Below the pieces are notes generated by a model that saw only the letters and a list, made by a program, of their open reading frames with translations, was not told the origin of the DNA and made no database searches. The translations under genes and the position numbers were made by a program. DNA of 64,000 nt from Erythrobacter longus (GTDB lineage: Bacteria; Pseudomonadota; Alphaproteobacteria; Sphingomonadales; Sphingomonadaceae): assembly GCF_000715015.1 (NCBI RefSeq), contig NZ_JMIW01000003.1, forward strand, positions 558,001 to 622,000. Reading direction: 5' to 3'. Shown here piece after piece: positions 9,107-17,908 of this stretch (its first letter is position 1; each line of letters starts with the position of its first letter).

Positions 9107-10560
9107 TGGATCAGCAAAGTAACGGCGGCGTGGCCGCACGGATCGCAAAGTGCGCATTCTGCAGAGGAGGTGTGGCTCTCTCAGCTCTGGCCGCTGTGAG
9201 CATGGCTGCTACCCCCGTCAGCGCGAATGTTGGCGGCGAACTCAATGACTTCTTCGATGACATGGGCGCGGCGGCCAATGTCACGGGACCGGTGGCCTAC
9301 CAAGGACAGCAAGCAGGCTATTATTCAGGCGGGAACATCTGGACCCGGTTTCCGCAGAAGAATGTGGACCCGGTCAATCTTCAACTCCCATCGATCAAAG
9401 CGGGTTGCGGGGGCATCGATGTATTCTCTGGCTCGTTCTCTTTCATCAACACCGATGAAATCGTAGCGATGCTCAAGGCCACCGCCAACAATGCGCTCGG
9501 CTTTGCCTTTCAGCTCGCGATCAAATCGATCAGCCCGCAGATCGCCGCGACCATCGAAGAGATGGCGCAGAAAGCCCAGCAGATGAACCAGTTCAATATG
9601 AACAGCTGCGAGGTGGCGCAGAACCTCGTTGGCGGTCTGTGGGGCAAGTCCGACCGCATGTCCTCGGAGATATGCAAATCCGTTGGCAACAGCCAGGGTC
9701 TGTTCTCCGATTGGGCGAAGAGCAGGCACGAGTGCGGTACGGGCGGCCAACGATCATCGACCATTCAAGCCAACAGCGACCCCGATATTCCGGCCGAAAG
9801 CTACAATTTCACCTGGGAGATGTTGGACGAGAGCTATCCGAGCTTCTCGGTCGAGTTTCGCGAATATCTCATGACATTCGTTGGGACGATCATCTTTTAC
9901 CAGGATGGCGACCCGAGTGGGAACACGGGGTATCAGTTCGTCGGAAACGCTAACAGCGATCTTCTGACGGCGCTGCTCGATGGCGGCAGCGCGGTCGAAA
10001 TCCTCGATTGCGACACGCCTGACAAGTGCCTCAATCCAACCAAGCAGACACTCACCATTTCGAGTTCTGAAGCCCTCAAACCGCGCGTTCGCACGATGAT
10101 CGAGGGCATCAACACCAAGATCCGGACCAACGCTGCGCTGAACGGTGACGAGATCGGGTTGCTGGGCGCGACGACCATCCCCCTCTACAAGATCATGACG
10201 GTCAACGCCGCCGCCACGCTTGGCGGCATGACCAATAACGACATGAACGAGCTCGCCGAAGTCGTCGCGGTCGACTTGCTCGAGACGCTCGCTCAGCAGC
10301 ACTACAATCTGGCGATACGCGGTGTCGGCACCTTCCAGAACGGCCAAGAAGATGCGGTCGAACAGTGGCGCGAGCAAATCGCTGTGGCCGGCGAGGTTTT
10401 GCGCGACAACTCGGAGAAGATGACCGCGCGGCTAAGCCGCACGCAGATGATCGTCGAGCGCGCGGTCTTCCTTGAAAGCACGCTGCGTAACAATCTCTCC
10501 CCGCAAATGTCGTCGGCGCTGTCTTTCAGCACCGCGCTTTCGAACCAGGGCATCCAATAA
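9106..10560 (+). CDS. traH: TraH, conjugal transfer pilus assembly protein
   Basis: Periplasmic/outer-membrane-associated F-pilus assembly protein of 484 aa (F TraH 458 aa). After an N-terminal hydrophobic signal (to about residue 45, SANVGGEL) it shows the TraH pattern YSGGNIWTRFPQ, PSIKAGCGGIDVFSGSFSFI and, later, CEVAQNL. The C-terminal third is a long predicted coiled coil (about residues 395-470), also typical. The start lies in a TGATG junction with traF. TraG follows after 12 bases. Confidence 0.95.
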   Translation: MDQQSNGGVAARIAKCAFCRGGVALSALAAVSMAATPVSANVGGELNDFFDDMGAAANVTGPVAYQGQQAGYYSGGNIWTRFPQKNVDPVNLQLPSIKAGCGGIDVFSGSFSFINTDEIVAMLKATANNALGFAFQLAIKSISPQIAATIEEMAQKAQQMNQFNMNSCEVAQNLVGGLWGKSDRMSSEICKSVGNSQGLFSDWAKSRHECGTGGQRSSTIQANSDPDIPAESYNFTWEMLDESYPSFSVEFREYLMTFVGTIIFYQDGDPSGNTGYQFVGNANSDLLTALLDGGSAVEILDCDTPDKCLNPTKQTLTISSSEALKPRVRTMIEGINTKIRTNAALNGDEIGLLGATTIPLYKIMTVNAAATLGGMTNNDMNELAEVVAVDLLETLAQQHYNLAIRGVGTFQNGQEDAVEQWREQIAVAGEVLRDNSEKMTARLSRTQMIVERAVFLESTLRNNLSPQMSSALSFSTALSNQGIQ

Positions 10561-10572
10561 GGACGCTATGCC

Positions 10573-13392
10573 ATGCTGGAAATCTTCACGACCGGTGGCG
10601 GTGAATACGTCGTAAACGTCTTCAATGCCGTCAGTGCATGGACCGGAGGAGGGGGCTTTCGCTCTCTGCTTACGGTCGTGATGGTGATGGGCCTCATTTA
10701 CAGCCTTTTGGTTGTTGCGTTCAGCTTGAACTGGCGTGCTTGGCTCAACTGGTTCTTGGGGGCGACCTTGATGTTCGGCGCACTCATTGTTCCGACCACC
10801 ACAGTGAAGGTCACCGATCGGCTTAATCCATCTCTGGCGCCCGCCACCGTCGCCAATGTTCCGGTGGGTCTCGCTCTCGTTGCATCGATCAGCTCCACGG
10901 CAGGCGACTGGCTCACGCGCACCGCCGAGACCGTCTTTGTCATGCCTAATTCGCTGCAAATGTCGAACAACGGGATCATATATGGAGCTAGGCTCTGGGA
11001 CCGCACGCGGGACTTTCGGATCAAGGATCCGCGCATCAGCGCTAATCTCGACGAGTATTATCGCCAATGTCTGTTATACGATATTTTGCTTGGGTTCGAA
11101 GATTTCGACACGATCGCTAATTCTGACAATATCCTCGTCGATATGGGCCCGGGATCGCCGGCTCGCGCGATGACGCAGATCCCGGTGTCGGGACCGTCGA
11201 CGATTGTCACCTGTCAGGCCGGATACACTGAATTGCAGACGGCGATGGCGGCTTACACGGAGCTTGGTCTTGAGGAAGAGGGCCGAAAAATGTTCCCCGG
11301 TCTGACGCCGGCCGCAGCCAAAGCGAAATTGGTGGCGGACATGCCGGTGATCGCGAACCACTTCCATGGAAGCTCGCAAACCGCGCAGCAAGTCTTCCAG
11401 CAGCGCTCGCTTGTCGATGCGTTCCTGCAGGCCCGCGCCAACCTGTCCGCAGCCGATGGCGACACCTTCGCTATGCTCCGTGCCGAAGAACAGGCTCGCA
11501 ACACCTACAGCTCAATCGCTCAGCAAGCGATGACCTGGGTCCCGCTCCTCAACATCGTGCTCACGGTTGTGTTTTACGCGATGTTTCCGGTCATCTTCCC
11601 GCTCTTTCTCTTTCCGCGAACCGGCGTCACGGCTCTCAAAGGCTACGTTACAGGTTTCTTCTATCTCGCCGCATGGGGTCCGCTTTATGTGGTCTTGCAT
11701 ATGTTCATCATGGATCGTGCGGCAGACTCGCTGAACGCCACCGCGCCAGGTGCGATCACGATGGCTGGCATGGCGGGCATTGATGCCGTCAACGCGGATA
11801 CGGCGACCATCGCTGGCTTCCTGATGATGTCGATCCCGTTCCTCGCCGCCGGCATGGCGCGCGGCGCGATGGCAGTGTCTTCTCAGGCGACCTCCATGCT
11901 CGCGCCCGCGCAGGCGGCGGCCGAAGCGGCGGCTGTCGAGCGCACCACCGGCAATTATTCCTACGGGAATGAGAGCTTTATGAATCTCTCAAGCTTCAAT
12001 CGTCAGTCGAACCAGTGGAACACCGCGCCGTCCTACACCGGCGGTGCGATCATGATGAGCAAGGTCAACGACAACGGCACGTTCATCAAGCGAACCGCCG
12101 ATGGCTCGACCGTGTTCGACACATCGCCCGGCATGAGCCGCCTTGCCTTTGGCGCGTCGCTCAGCCAGTTCAACAACGCCGAACGCCAGCAGACACTTTC
12201 CGAGTTGGAAACGGCGCGCTCGACGCTCAGCGAGGAGCGCTCGCGTGCCATTTCATTCCTTGATCGCACCTCGAGCCGTCAGACAAGCGGCGTGCGCAAT
12301 TCCAGCGGAAGCGAGAACACGGCAGGGTTCCGGTCGGGCGAGAATCTGCAACGCTTCGACAATCAGTCGCTGGATTCACGGGATGGGATTATTGAGAGTG
12401 ATCGGGTCACAAGCTCACAGGGCGATCAGCAGACGAGCACGGATAGGCACGAGACAACACAGTCCGGAAATGCTGGCGTTGGTGGGACCGTTGGCCGCGG
12501 TAACTCCACCGGTCGCGCAGGTCGCGGCTCCGGTGCGGGACTTAACGGCGGTGCGCAGGTCGGCATTAATGGCGGGCGGGTTCGAACGGATTCTGTGAAT
12601 CGTGGAAGCGACCGTACGATCGGGCGGGGTTTCGAATCCTCGACCTCGGATAACCGTTCCAACGGGTCGAACGCCACGCAAGACGCTGGTAGCTATTCTC
12701 AGAGCGGGAGCTTCAACCGCAGCGAAGGATACTCGGACAACTCTTTCTCCAGCGAACGAGCGCTTGAGGAAGTCCGCCGCATTGACGAGCGCATTGCCGA
12801 GATCGACGAGCTATCCACCTCGCTCAGCAACAATACGTCGTCGCGCGATGGTTATGGCTCGAATGTAAACTTCGATATGAGCCAGATCGTCGCGAGCCGC
12901 TATCAAGAGAAGGCGGCCGAACTGGGCATCACGGCGCCAAGCCTCGCAAGAACGGATTACACCCCGCAGGAGCAGGCAGCCCATGAAATCGTCGCCCGCG
13001 ACATCATCTCGGACTATTATGATGAGCGCGTCGCTCCCTACCGGGATCTTATCCCTGACGAAGGCAGCGTGGTTGGCAACGTATCCGGCCCGGGCCAATT
13101 CAGCGAGGCGGATCTGCGCTCCAAAACTCCTGCGCCCTCATATGGCGGACCACGCAGCCTCGTCAGCGGCTCTGCCGACGAATCTATAGGCGAGCGGATT
13201 GATGAAGGCGCGGAAGGTTTGGGTGATCGCTATGAAAGCAATGGATCGCGTTATGGCGAGCGACGTGAGGAGTTCGATCGGAGCCGCGAAGGTCTAGGTG
13301 GGGCAGACGACAGGTTCGACGAGCGCTTCTATGATCGCGATCAGCGGGAGAGAAGTCCGCTGCACAGACGCCTTCGCGGTGATGAACAGTGA
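10573..13392 (+). CDS. traG: TraG, mating-pair stabilisation inner-membrane protein
   Basis: Polytopic inner-membrane TraG of 939 aa, matching F TraG length. The TraG_N domain is recognisable (MLEIFTTGGGEYVVNVFNAV), with TM spans near residues 30-50, 55-75, 315-345, 355-375 and 405-430. From about residue 450 on, the protein is periplasmic-like, low in complexity and rich in Ser, Gly, Asn and Arg, ending in an Arg/Asp-rich tail. In F the C-terminal half mediates mating-pair stabilisation and entry exclusion; here it has little recognisable order and probably diverges fast. It is the last gene of the tra operon. A short GAGCT-AGCTC hairpin at 13391-13403 follows without a T-tract. Confidence 0.93.
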   Translation: MLEIFTTGGGEYVVNVFNAVSAWTGGGGFRSLLTVVMVMGLIYSLLVVAFSLNWRAWLNWFLGATLMFGALIVPTTTVKVTDRLNPSLAPATVANVPVGLALVASISSTAGDWLTRTAETVFVMPNSLQMSNNGIIYGARLWDRTRDFRIKDPRISANLDEYYRQCLLYDILLGFEDFDTIANSDNILVDMGPGSPARAMTQIPVSGPSTIVTCQAGYTELQTAMAAYTELGLEEEGRKMFPGLTPAAAKAKLVADMPVIANHFHGSSQTAQQVFQQRSLVDAFLQARANLSAADGDTFAMLRAEEQARNTYSSIAQQAMTWVPLLNIVLTVVFYAMFPVIFPLFLFPRTGVTALKGYVTGFFYLAAWGPLYVVLHMFIMDRAADSLNATAPGAITMAGMAGIDAVNADTATIAGFLMMSIPFLAAGMARGAMAVSSQATSMLAPAQAAAEAAAVERTTGNYSYGNESFMNLSSFNRQSNQWNTAPSYTGGAIMMSKVNDNGTFIKRTADGSTVFDTSPGMSRLAFGASLSQFNNAERQQTLSELETARSTLSEERSRAISFLDRTSSRQTSGVRNSSGSENTAGFRSGENLQRFDNQSLDSRDGIIESDRVTSSQGDQQTSTDRHETTQSGNAGVGGTVGRGNSTGRAGRGSGAGLNGGAQVGINGGRVRTDSVNRGSDRTIGRGFESSTSDNRSNGSNATQDAGSYSQSGSFNRSEGYSDNSFSSERALEEVRRIDERIAEIDELSTSLSNNTSSRDGYGSNVNFDMSQIVASRYQEKAAELGITAPSLARTDYTPQEQAAHEIVARDIISDYYDERVAPYRDLIPDEGSVVGNVSGPGQFSEADLRSKTPAPSYGGPRSLVSGSADESIGERIDEGAEGLGDRYESNGSRYGERREEFDRSREGLGGADDRFDERFYDRDQRERSPLHRRLRGDEQ

Positions 13393-13396
13393 GCTA

Positions 13397-13615
13397 CTAG
13401 CTCGCCAATCCGACCAACAGGAGGATTGCCGCAATCAGCACACCGAAGCCTATCTCGAAAACACTGAGAGTAGAGAAAGTCTCGTATATGTCCTGACGAT
13501 TGTCTTCTGGGAGACTACGATAACCATCATTCACCGATGCACCTTCGGACGGATCGCCGGTCCTCACCGCATATTCGACTGGCGTTTCATTTCGATGAGG
13601 ATCGAAGTTATCCAT
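13397..13615 (-). CDS. 72-aa tail-anchored membrane protein opposing traG
   Basis: Unrecognised small protein on the strand opposite to traG, ending 4 bases after the traG stop. An acidic soluble head of about 45 residues is followed by one C-terminal TM helix (FEIGFGVLIAAILLLVGLAS). A good AGGAG lies about 8 bases upstream of the ATG, supporting real translation. In F the entry-exclusion gene traS lies next to traG, but a homologous relation cannot be seen. Candidates are an exclusion protein or an unrelated small membrane protein. Confidence 0.65.
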   Translation of the reverse strand: MDNFDPHRNETPVEYAVRTGDPSEGASVNDGYRSLPEDNRQDIYETFSTLSVFEIGFGVLIAAILLLVGLAS

Positions 13616-13784
13616 CGCTTTTCTCCTACGTTTTCGTTAGCATTTAAGAGCGTGACAGGCAATAAAAGTCGTGTTTTTGCGGGAAGAATCGGGGGGCAAC
13701 GCGAGACCTACTCGACCTTCGATTTGAGCGCAGTGCTAAGTTGAGGAACTCGAGGGGGCGGGACATGTCGAAAAGGCAGGCCGT

Positions 13785-14576
13785 TTGGACACAATGCAAT
13801 CGAAGATCGATGCGACTTATATAGATTTGCGCGAGAAGATCCTGTTCGGAGAGCTTGAACCCGGCTCGCCGATGACGTTCGAGCATATTGTTCAGCATAC
13901 CGGGGTCTCGGCATCCATGGCGCGCGAGCTCATCCTTTCATTGGGGGCGGGCGGGTACCTCACTCGGCGCGGAAGAGGGCATGTCGTTTCGTCATTCACC
14001 AAAGAACAGGTTGAGGAATGGCGCCTAGCGCTAGGGGCGATCGTCGAGATTGGCGCGCTGCGCCTGGCCCTTGTTGGTGGTGAAACGCTCGATGCAGCCG
14101 AGCAATTCCTCAACGCCAATGTTCGCGACCTCTCCCACAGGCAAGAGGACTTCTTCCTGGGAGCTGTCGCGTTCACTACGATCATTCTGGGGGGAAGGGG
14201 CAGCGCACTCTCACAATTGGTCGAGCAGTTCATCCCGCAGGCGTTTTTCCGCCTGCAATGGCTGTCGGATGTTTACGCTGAGCGCACGGGCTATCTGGTC
14301 GAAGCCTCCGATCGCTATCTCGAAGCCGCGCGGGCAAAGGACATGGAGGGGGTGCGGCAGGCGAGCCGCTCTTTCTTCGATGGGACCGCGCCGGCGCTGC
14401 ACAAACTGGCCGATGAGATGGCTGCGGGATCATACCCGCCCAAAGACAGGCACGATGGTTTCCATACGATCGAGCCGAAAATCACCGGAGCGCCGACCTA
14501 TGCCGGTAGCGCAAGGGCTATGACTCCCCTTTTAAGCCCGCTCGGCGAGCGAGAGTTCGACGCCCACCCGTTCTAA
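13785..14576 (+). CDS. GntR-family transcriptional regulator
   Basis: 263-aa regulator with an N-terminal GntR winged helix (YIDLREKILFGELEPGSPMT, VSASMARELILSLGAGGYL, RRGRGHVV) and an all-helical C-terminal part of the FCD/FadR type (EWRLALGAIVEIGALRLAL onward). The effector is unknown. It starts with TTG 13785, or with ATG 13794; AGGCAGG lies 5-13 bases upstream, so the call is open. It is divergent from the 72-aa membrane gene and may control that promoter or the tra operon, which is inference from position. The last 40 residues are unstructured. Confidence 0.85.
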   Translation: MDTMQSKIDATYIDLREKILFGELEPGSPMTFEHIVQHTGVSASMARELILSLGAGGYLTRRGRGHVVSSFTKEQVEEWRLALGAIVEIGALRLALVGGETLDAAEQFLNANVRDLSHRQEDFFLGAVAFTTIILGGRGSALSQLVEQFIPQAFFRLQWLSDVYAERTGYLVEASDRYLEAARAKDMEGVRQASRSFFDGTAPALHKLADEMAAGSYPPKDRHDGFHTIEPKITGAPTYAGSARAMTPLLSPLGEREFDAHPF

Positions 14577-14584
14577 GCAGTGCT

Positions 14585-15268
14585 TTAACATTGGGCGGCT
14601 TCTGCGATCAGCGGCTGCGCCGGATGCACTCGCATGGCGACTGCCGCCGCAGCGCAGGTCCTGACCTCGCTCTCGCCGATGTGACCAAACATGGCCTGCG
14701 CGGACTGGACCATGCCATCCAGATGCCGCTCGTCTAGCCTGTTCGAGTGGGCATAGATCTGTGCGACGCTGGCTCGCTTTGCATATTCCTCGAGCGTGTG
14801 GCGCTCTCCAGTCGCGGCCACAACCGCCATCATCATTTTTTGGTGAGCGAGGAGGGCTGCCAGTGGTTTTCCGGACCCAGCGACGGTCTCGAACGCTCGA
14901 ACCCGCTTGCGCAATTCAGGAACCGCAGGGGTACAGTTCATCGAGGAGAGCCGGACGATGGCAGTCGTTTCTATCCCCGCGAGCGCAGCCTGTTCCTCCC
15001 ACAGCTGTGTCTCTGTTGGGCGATACCATTCGAACCTGGTTATGTTGGTGCGGATGAACCCGAAGCTGCGCAGCTCGCCGAAGGCATATTCACCCCAGGC
15101 AAGGTCTTTGTCTGCGGCTTTCGCCAAGGCTTCGGGGGAAGGGGTGAGCGGAATGCCTTCGCCTTGCGCAATCGCTCGCCTGAATGTCTCAATCTCGGAA
15201 TCTGCAGCTTTAGCCAGTTTCTCGATGGCGACGCGGTATAGCTGATCGACTCCTTCACTCATGGTCAA
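14585..15268 (-). CDS. Hypothetical protein (227 aa)
   Basis: I do not recognise this soluble, largely helical 227-aa protein. Visible features are an acidic N-terminal helix, FGFIRTNITRFEWYRPTETQ in the middle and a C-terminal helical region with the pair ERHLDGMVQSAQAM and CAAAAVAM. No TM helix or signal peptide is present. It lies 24 bases after a 69-aa gene on the same strand, so the two probably form a pair, and it converges with the GntR gene (8-base gap). It lies in a cassette-rich region, but no defence or toxin motif is visible. Confidence 0.65.
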   Translation of the reverse strand: MTMSEGVDQLYRVAIEKLAKAADSEIETFRRAIAQGEGIPLTPSPEALAKAADKDLAWGEYAFGELRSFGFIRTNITRFEWYRPTETQLWEEQAALAGIETTAIVRLSSMNCTPAVPELRKRVRAFETVAGSGKPLAALLAHQKMMMAVVAATGERHTLEEYAKRASVAQIYAHSNRLDERHLDGMVQSAQAMFGHIGESEVRTCAAAAVAMRVHPAQPLIAEAAQC

Positions 15269-15292
15269 ATGATAGCAGCCTGGTTGCGGTCA

Positions 15293-15502
15293 TCAATCGG
15301 GCTTGGGCCAACTGCCGCCGTTTACTTCCTGCTCGTAGTCGCTGATCCGCTTCCATTCGATTGCCGTCTCATCGAAGGTATCATTCTCCAGAATGCGCGT
15401 GCAAATTGCATCGAGCTCTTCGGCGTCCGCTGGGATGGTTCTCCTAGTCCGATAAGCGTGGACCGCCTCCACAAGGCGCTTCAAGTCGTCATACTGCCCC
15501 AT
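15293..15502 (-). CDS. Small hypothetical protein (69 aa)
   Basis: Unrecognised acidic 69-aa protein with an N-terminal helix (MGQYDDLKRLVEAVHAYRTR) and the stretch DAICTRILENDTFDETAIEW. AGGTGGG lies about 10 bases upstream of the ATG. It precedes the 227-aa gene by 24 bases and is probably co-transcribed with it. Its small size and partnership allow a toxin-antitoxin-like or regulator role, but nothing in the sequence shows this. Confidence 0.55.
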   Translation of the reverse strand: MGQYDDLKRLVEAVHAYRTRRTIPADAEELDAICTRILENDTFDETAIEWKRISDYEQEVNGGSWPKPD

Positions 15503-15802
15503 TCACTGTCTTACCCACCTGTTTCATATCTCTTATTAGACTACCGCAAGTATTAAAGAAAAATACGGTCCAACATGGTATCAGGTTCCAGAGCATTCGA
15601 GATGGGAACCAATCGCATCGGAGCGACCTCGAAGCGACGTCAGATTCGACTGCATCTCCTCCCCGTGCCTGATGGGCAGGGGCGTGAGAGAAAGCCTCAA
15701 ATCCCCTAAGTCGCACGAGAGCAGAAGACTTTTCGTTTTTGTCTGGCTGAGCCAACGACAAGAAATCCCGTGAGGTTCTGCGGAAACCGAGTTCTAGGTT
15801 CG
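15503..15802. other. 300-bp gene-free stretch
   Basis: Lies between the 69-aa gene and abiEii; both neighbours are on the minus strand. The left 70 bases are AT-rich and probably hold the promoter of the 69-aa/227-aa pair. A hairpin with CCCC/GGGG and TGCC/GGCA arms sits at 15661-15682; it has no T-run and is not a clear terminator. No reading frame or RNA gene is convincing. Confidence 0.5.
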
Positions 15803-16720
15803 CTAATTGCGCAGCACTTCCTCCAAAATGCGGACTAGGTTCAGCCGTTTGGCCGTGGGAAGTGCGTTCAGATTTTGCTGCTTCCACAAGACCGCTGGGA
15901 GGTCCTTCGCATGGGGAATATCCAAAAGCTGCCAATCAGGGTCGCCGGCTTTGAAGCCGATCAAAAATTCTCGATGCTCCTCCGGCATGCCATCGACCAT
16001 TTGGGCGACGATGGCCTCGCGCGTTTCCTCGAGTGCGGCAAGCTCGATTGGCTCTTGCGTCATCCCAACCAGCCCGCGCTTGAATTCTTCTGCTAACGGT
16101 TTGCGGACCGGCGCCAGAGTTTCCGCCATGGGGCGGTTGTGGCTGATGAGATAGACAACAAAAGCCTGTCGCAGAGCATCGTCGATCCCTTCGTTGGCCA
16201 GTAGGTCTCGGACATCGAAGAGATCGCGCGGATGCTGGCGGTCAAGTGCTGCGACAATCTTGCCAGCGTAGAGATCTGCAAAGGAAACGATTTGCATTTC
16301 GGCGAAACCAAAGGCGTCCTCGACCGCCGGCGCAACGCTTCTCAAGACGGGGTCATGGACCGTTCCGCGTAGGACAGGTGTCACCTCGATTTTGATCTGG
16401 ACGCCGTCAGCGCGAACGATGAGCTTGGTCAGGATTGTGTCCTGCGGGGAGGGCAGGCCTGTGACCGCCGCGCCGGGTATCTCTTGTTCGATCCGCTCTT
16501 TTATGCGGGTTAGAGAGCTGTCGATGGTTGCAAGTGAAGTCGCTCGATCCTGCACCGGAAGATAAGTCAGATCGATATCCACCGAGAGGCGGGGCAGGTC
16601 GCGGACAAAGAGATTGATTGCGGTGCCTCCCTTTAGCGCGAATACGTCCTCATCGGCGACAAACGGCATGGTGCGGATTAACAGCTCAACCTGCCGCCGA
16701 TAGGACTCCGAGAAGGCCAC
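15803..16720 (-). CDS. abiEii: AbiEii-type nucleotidyltransferase toxin
   Basis: Toxin of a type IV (AbiE) toxin-antitoxin and phage-abortive system; family members are nucleotidyltransferases. The 305-aa protein carries the family motifs in order: KGGTAINLF (residues 30-38) with metal-binding D48 and D50 in VDIDLTY, motif II IKIEV (109-113), and motif III YAGKIVAALDRQHPRDLFDV (151-170, K154, D166, D169). All catalytic positions appear intact. The GTG start lies 6 bases after the stop of the antitoxin gene, so it is translationally coupled to it, as usual for AbiE pairs. Confidence 0.92.
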   Translation of the reverse strand: MAFSESYRRQVELLIRTMPFVADEDVFALKGGTAINLFVRDLPRLSVDIDLTYLPVQDRATSLATIDSSLTRIKERIEQEIPGAAVTGLPSPQDTILTKLIVRADGVQIKIEVTPVLRGTVHDPVLRSVAPAVEDAFGFAEMQIVSFADLYAGKIVAALDRQHPRDLFDVRDLLANEGIDDALRQAFVVYLISHNRPMAETLAPVRKPLAEEFKRGLVGMTQEPIELAALEETREAIVAQMVDGMPEEHREFLIGFKAGDPDWQLLDIPHAKDLPAVLWKQQNLNALPTAKRLNLVRILEEVLRN

Positions 16721-16726
16721 GCGTCG

Positions 16727-17512
16727 CTACTCGAACAGCTCTGCTGGCAGCATAATGCCGTAGCGGGTATCGAGCTTTCCGCCCTCGACCAGCGCACGCT
16801 TTCCGGAACCAAGATCGATCTTCGAGAGGTCAAGATGTGAACGCCATGCATGGTTGTGCCGGTCAGCAAAAAAGAGAAACAAGCGCTTCACTTTCACACT
16901 GGAGCAGTTCTCAAGAAGAGGCTGCAATTTGCGTGGGCTAAGAGTGCTCATCCCCTCGAACAGCATATCGACTTGATGGAAGCTTTCATGCTTTGGCAAT
17001 TCATCGAGAAGCTCGAGGGCCGCACGCTCTTTAGTCGAGTATCGTATGGGAAGCTGCATTCCGGATGCGCTGTATACGACCGGTGTCGGAAGCGGCGGCG
17101 CTTCTGCGTCTTTGGGAAACAGGCGGCGGTTGTTACGCCACTCAAATTCAGTCTCTAGGGGCAAATCGTCCAGCCATGTTGGCGGTTTTTTCGGCCCATA
17201 AAGATAGACGCGCTGGGTGACCGCCGAGATATAATGCGAATAGCCTTGTTCTTCGAGTGCGGTTCGCCCGCCGACTGTTAGTGGGAGGTCAAGCAATGAC
17301 TGGAGGGAGATCACCGTCTGTTGCCAGGTGAGGTGGCCTCTTGATCTGCGATATACTCGCCGGGTCGGGCTATCGAGCCAGCCTGAGCTGAGATAATGGC
17401 TGCGCAGGGCCGACGAATAGCCCTTTGCCTCCAACCAGGCGGCATCGACCAAGAGGCCCTCAGGGAGCTCTTGCAGAAGCTGGTTTAGTTTACCGTCTGA
17501 ACGCGTAGCCAT
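16727..17512 (-). CDS. abiEi: AbiEi-type antitoxin/repressor
   Basis: 261-aa partner of the downstream nucleotidyltransferase. AbiEi proteins neutralise the toxin and repress their own operon by binding inverted repeats with an N-terminal winged helix. Here residues 1-60 (LLVDAAWLEAKGYSSALRSHY, GWLDSPTRRVYRRSRG) fit that N-terminal domain. The rest has the pattern of the larger AbiEi forms (TAYE-like TALEEQGYSHYI, VYLYGPKKPPTWL) and ends in LDTRYGIMLPAELFE. The gene lies directly upstream of the toxin. A dyad just 5' of the start is a candidate operator. Confidence 0.87.
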   Translation of the reverse strand: MATRSDGKLNQLLQELPEGLLVDAAWLEAKGYSSALRSHYLSSGWLDSPTRRVYRRSRGHLTWQQTVISLQSLLDLPLTVGGRTALEEQGYSHYISAVTQRVYLYGPKKPPTWLDDLPLETEFEWRNNRRLFPKDAEAPPLPTPVVYSASGMQLPIRYSTKERAALELLDELPKHESFHQVDMLFEGMSTLSPRKLQPLLENCSSVKVKRLFLFFADRHNHAWRSHLDLSKIDLGSGKRALVEGGKLDTRYGIMLPAELFE

Positions 17513-17535
17513 ATTTAGCGTTTTAGACTATAATC

Positions 17536-17582
17536 AAACCAATGTCGAGTTTAAAGTGAGCAGGAAACACTAAACTTGGTTT
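17536..17582. promoter_or_regulatory. Inverted repeat upstream of abiEi (candidate operator)
   Basis: The arms AAACCA...AGTTTA...GTG (from 17536) and CACTAAACTTGGTTT (to 17582) pair imperfectly, with a small insertion in the left arm. It lies 24-70 bases before the abiEi start in AT-rich sequence. AbiEi homologues are known to bind inverted repeats at this position, so autoregulation is inferred. AACCAATGTCGAG from the left arm recurs at 17689-17701. Confidence 0.45.
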
Positions 17583-17740
17583 AACGAATGGCCGGTCGGG
17601 CAAACTGCAGCTGTTGCTCTCGATTGTCCATATTTTTTGGAACGCCGGGCAGAGACGCCGGTGCTTGAGATCCAGTGCGCGTCAGTAGAACCAATGTCGA
17701 GATCATGATCATTCTATCCCTTCATGTTGGCATCAGGCTC

Positions 17741-17763
17741 TGGGCCGGGTGCGGACTGTCCGG
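17741..17763. repeat. Dispersed intergenic repeat, copy A
   Basis: A 23-bp unit beginning TGGGCCG and ending GCGGACTGTCCGG. It matches copy C (22138-22160) except for the internal trinucleotide and is close to copy B (20677-20699). It lies between abiEi and arsR, near the start of the ars cassette. Confidence 0.6.
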
Positions 17764-17838
17764 CTTCAGACCCTAAAAACGGGATAGCTGTCTTTCGGCA
17801 CGCGATCCACCAACGACCATTAAGCAGTGCCCCAGACG

Positions 17839-17904
17839 TTTCGATAGTTTTCGAATTTTGGCTTGACCTCGAGCGCGGCTCACGTATTTCGATATTTCTC
17901 GAAA
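17839..17904 (+). promoter_or_regulatory. arsR promoter with two ArsR-like dyads
   Basis: Two similar AT-rich dyads, TTTCGATAGTTTTCGAA (17839-17855) and TTTCGATATTTCTCGAAA (17887-17904), flank a -35-like TTGACC at 17863-17868. The second overlaps the expected -10 region (TATTTC, 17885-17890) and the ribosome-binding site. This fits repression of the ars operon by ArsR and release by arsenite. Binding is inferred. Confidence 0.6.
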
Positions 17905-17908
17905 GGTG

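Noticed and set aside
13391..13403. GAGCT-AGCTC hairpin after traG as terminator
   Set aside because: Stem of only 5 bp without a T-run, and it overlaps the end of the opposing gene.
15661..15682. Hairpin in the 300-bp gap as terminator or oriT
   Set aside because: No T-tract, no relaxase gene nearby and no recognisable nic motif; left as an unexplained hairpin.
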